A DNA stretch of 6,260 bases from Actinomycetota bacterium (GTDB lineage Bacteria > Actinomycetota > Actinomycetes > Streptosporangiales > Streptosporangiaceae), in the NCBI GenBank assembly GCA_003140115.1, contig PLIQ01000607.1, positions 6,608 to 12,867 on the forward strand. Reading direction: 5' to 3'. The notes under the pieces are model-generated. The model saw only the letters and a list, made by a program, of their open reading frames with translations. It did not search any database and was not told the origin of the DNA. Made by a program: the position numbers and the translations under genes. This document shows positions 5,313 through 6,260 of this stretch, piece by piece (position 1 is the first letter of the stretch; each line of letters starts with the position of its first letter).

Positions 5313-5930
5313 ATGCCGGGCATTCCGGCCACCGCGCCCGGGGTTCCGGTGGCCGCCTTCGCCTTCGCCTTCGCCGTGGGGTTCCTCGGGCTGGTGGAGA
5401 CCGGCATCTTGTCGAGCGCCGCCAACGACGTCTTCATCGCCACCTGCTTCGGAATCGGCGCGGTCGGGCTGCTCATCGGCGGGCTCTGGGAGTTCCGGGG
5501 CGGGGAACTGTTCGGCGGCACGTTCGGCGTGGGGTACGCGGGATTCCTCTTCTCCACCGCGGTGATCCTGAAGTTCTTCGCCGGCCCGATCATCGCGGCC
5601 GCTGGCGTCCTCGCCTTCGACCACGCCTTCGCCGCGTGGCTGATCATGTGGGCGCTGTTCACGGTGGTATTCGCGATCGGCGCGCGGAGCATCAACCTGC
5701 CCGCGTTCGCGGCGTTCTCGCTGGCGTTCGTCGTGCTCGTGGTGCTGGCCATCGCCAATCTCGGCGGTACGGCCAGCTGGACCGGCACCGTGGCCAAGAT
5801 CGGCGGCTGGGTGGCGCTCGCCGACGGTTTCGCCGCGGGATACCTGGCCAGCGCCATCGTGCTCAACGTGACCCTGGGCCGGGAAGTGCTGCCGCTGTGG
5901 CCCGCCAAATCCCGTCAGGCGGCATCATGA
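5313..5930 (+). CDS. GPR1/FUN34/YaaH (AceTr) family acetate/succinate-type transporter
   Basis: A 205-residue membrane protein with six predicted helices at about 12-31, 41-58, 70-88, 106-123, 127-148 and 163-185, the usual size and topology of this family of small monocarboxylate (acetate) transporters. Family-like signatures are GGLWEFRGGELFGGTFGVGYAG (split here as GGLWEF at 56-61 and GGTFGVGYAG at 68-77), W-A-L-F-T near 113-117, and the ending LASAIVLNVTLGREVLPLWP. The canonical NPAPLGL start motif of helix 1 is not present; the equivalent stretch reads PGVPVAAFAF, so this is a divergent member and substrate is uncertain. The ATG at 5313 is preferred over a TTG at 5289 because of the -10 box at 5301-5306. 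It stands alone, reading toward a minus-strand NYN gene. Confidence 0.85.
   Translation: MPGIPATAPGVPVAAFAFAFAVGFLGLVETGILSSAANDVFIATCFGIGAVGLLIGGLWEFRGGELFGGTFGVGYAGFLFSTAVILKFFAGPIIAAAGVLAFDHAFAAWLIMWALFTVVFAIGARSINLPAFAAFSLAFVVLVVLAIANLGGTASWTGTVAKIGGWVALADGFAAGYLASAIVLNVTLGREVLPLWPAKSRQAAS
5355..5375 (+). repeat. in-frame hexanucleotide tandem repeat (GCCTTC x3 + GCC)
   Basis: Three perfect GCCTTC units plus GCC encode Ala-Phe repeats in the first membrane helix of the transporter (residues 15-21). Unit changes keep the frame and would only lengthen or shorten the helix. It is probably neutral. Confidence 0.5.
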
Positions 5931-5951
5931 CCGGCTAGGGCTACGTTCGGC

Positions 5952-5972
5952 GACCTGGAGCAGCCGGAGGTC
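5952..5972 (+). terminator. possible U-less terminator hairpin after the transporter gene
   Basis: GACCT (5952-5956) pairs with AGGTC (5968-5972), and GG/CC inside can extend the stem with a two-base bulge around an AGCAG loop. An alternative stem CCGGCT (5931-5936) with AGCCGG (5962-5967) overlaps it. The site lies 21 nt after the transporter stop, between convergent genes, where termination is expected. There is no T-tract, so support is weak. Confidence 0.25.
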
Positions 5973-6056
5973 CTTAGATCCCAGAAGCTTGTGAAATTCT
6001 GCACGAGGCGCTTCCGCGGAAACGGCTGTATTCCGGTGCTTGCCGCGCGCTGTGTA

Positions 6057-6260
6057 TCAGGCGGCCTGGGCCGCGGCGTCGAGGAGGACCACTTCGCCGG
6101 CTGCAAGGGCGAGCCGCGAAGACAGGCTGCGCCGTCGGCTTACGACGGTCACCCAGACGCCTTGGGCAGCAAGGTGTGCTGCCGCCTCGGCGAACCGGTG
6201 ATCGCCGGATCCGATCGCCACGTGCGTGAACCGCGTGGCGACGTTCTCGTTCCGCAGCAC
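6057..6260 (-). CDS. NYN-domain (PIN-like nuclease fold) protein, C-terminal part
   Basis: The frame enters from the right edge of the window and stops at 6057-6059; the N-terminus is outside. The visible 67-68 residues contain RNENVATRF, HVAIGSGDHRFAEAAAHLA, then GVWVTVVSRRRSLSSRLALA. This is the typical second half of NYN-domain proteins: the (I/A)-G-S-G-D-x-x-F block carries conserved acidic/Asp residues of the PIN-like active site, followed by an alternating strand-helix with V-T-V-V-S-R. NYN proteins are predicted or shown metal-dependent RNases. Its first catalytic Asp would be upstream of the window, so activity cannot be judged. It ends with a short Ala-rich tail (LLDAAAQAA). It is convergent with the transporter. 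Confidence 0.75.
   Translation of the reverse strand: MLRNENVATRFTHVAIGSGDHRFAEAAAHLAAQGVWVTVVSRRRSLSSRLALAAGEVVLLDAAAQAA

Noticed and set aside
6012..6021. Palindrome TTCCGCGGAA
   Set aside because: A 10-bp palindrome in GC-rich DNA is expected by chance, and nothing ties it to a promoter.

Overview
The window is very GC-rich, with strong G/C preference at third codon positions, actinobacterial-type -10 sites and GTG starts. This points to a high-GC actinomycete chromosome; I cannot name the genus. It is a mixed region of a few intact housekeeping-type genes separated by decayed gene fragments and repeated non-coding DNA.

Left part (1-2117): the first 13 bases look like the last codons of a short-chain dehydrogenase (SDR) gene lying mostly outside the window. 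Next, on the minus strand, is the C-terminal relic of a VapC-like PIN-domain toxin. A strong hairpin then precedes two tandem plus-strand genes (378-1169 and 1185-2117). These encode paralogous proteins, each with an N-terminal CxxC-x10-CxxC zinc ribbon and an AIM24-like (DUF124/TIGR00266) beta-rich domain. They are spaced as an operon.

Middle (2118-3055): this holds copy A of a roughly 70-bp non-coding repeat with a conserved 8-bp stem, a short possible membrane ORF, and the 3' half of an SDR gene broken by a single extra base near 2701. The 3' end of this SDR relic shares 19 identical bases, across the stop codon, with the left edge of the window. This suggests a duplication that brackets the PIN relic and the AIM24 pair.

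Right-centre (3056-4734, minus strand): a membrane fatty acid desaturase with three histidine boxes lies 23 nt upstream of a twin-CBS-domain protein, and the two are probably co-transcribed.

Right part (4735-6260): a roughly 580-base gap carries copy B of the repeat, nested inverted repeats and a promoter. Its -10 box is placed so that the downstream acetate-transporter-family (GPR1/FUN34/YaaH) gene would be leaderless. The window ends in the C-terminal part of a minus-strand NYN-domain (PIN-like) protein.

No complete defence system, CRISPR array, tRNA, rRNA or insertion sequence is visible. The most unusual items are the repeat pair, the tandem zinc-ribbon/AIM24 genes, and the SDR-repeat-bracketed layout.
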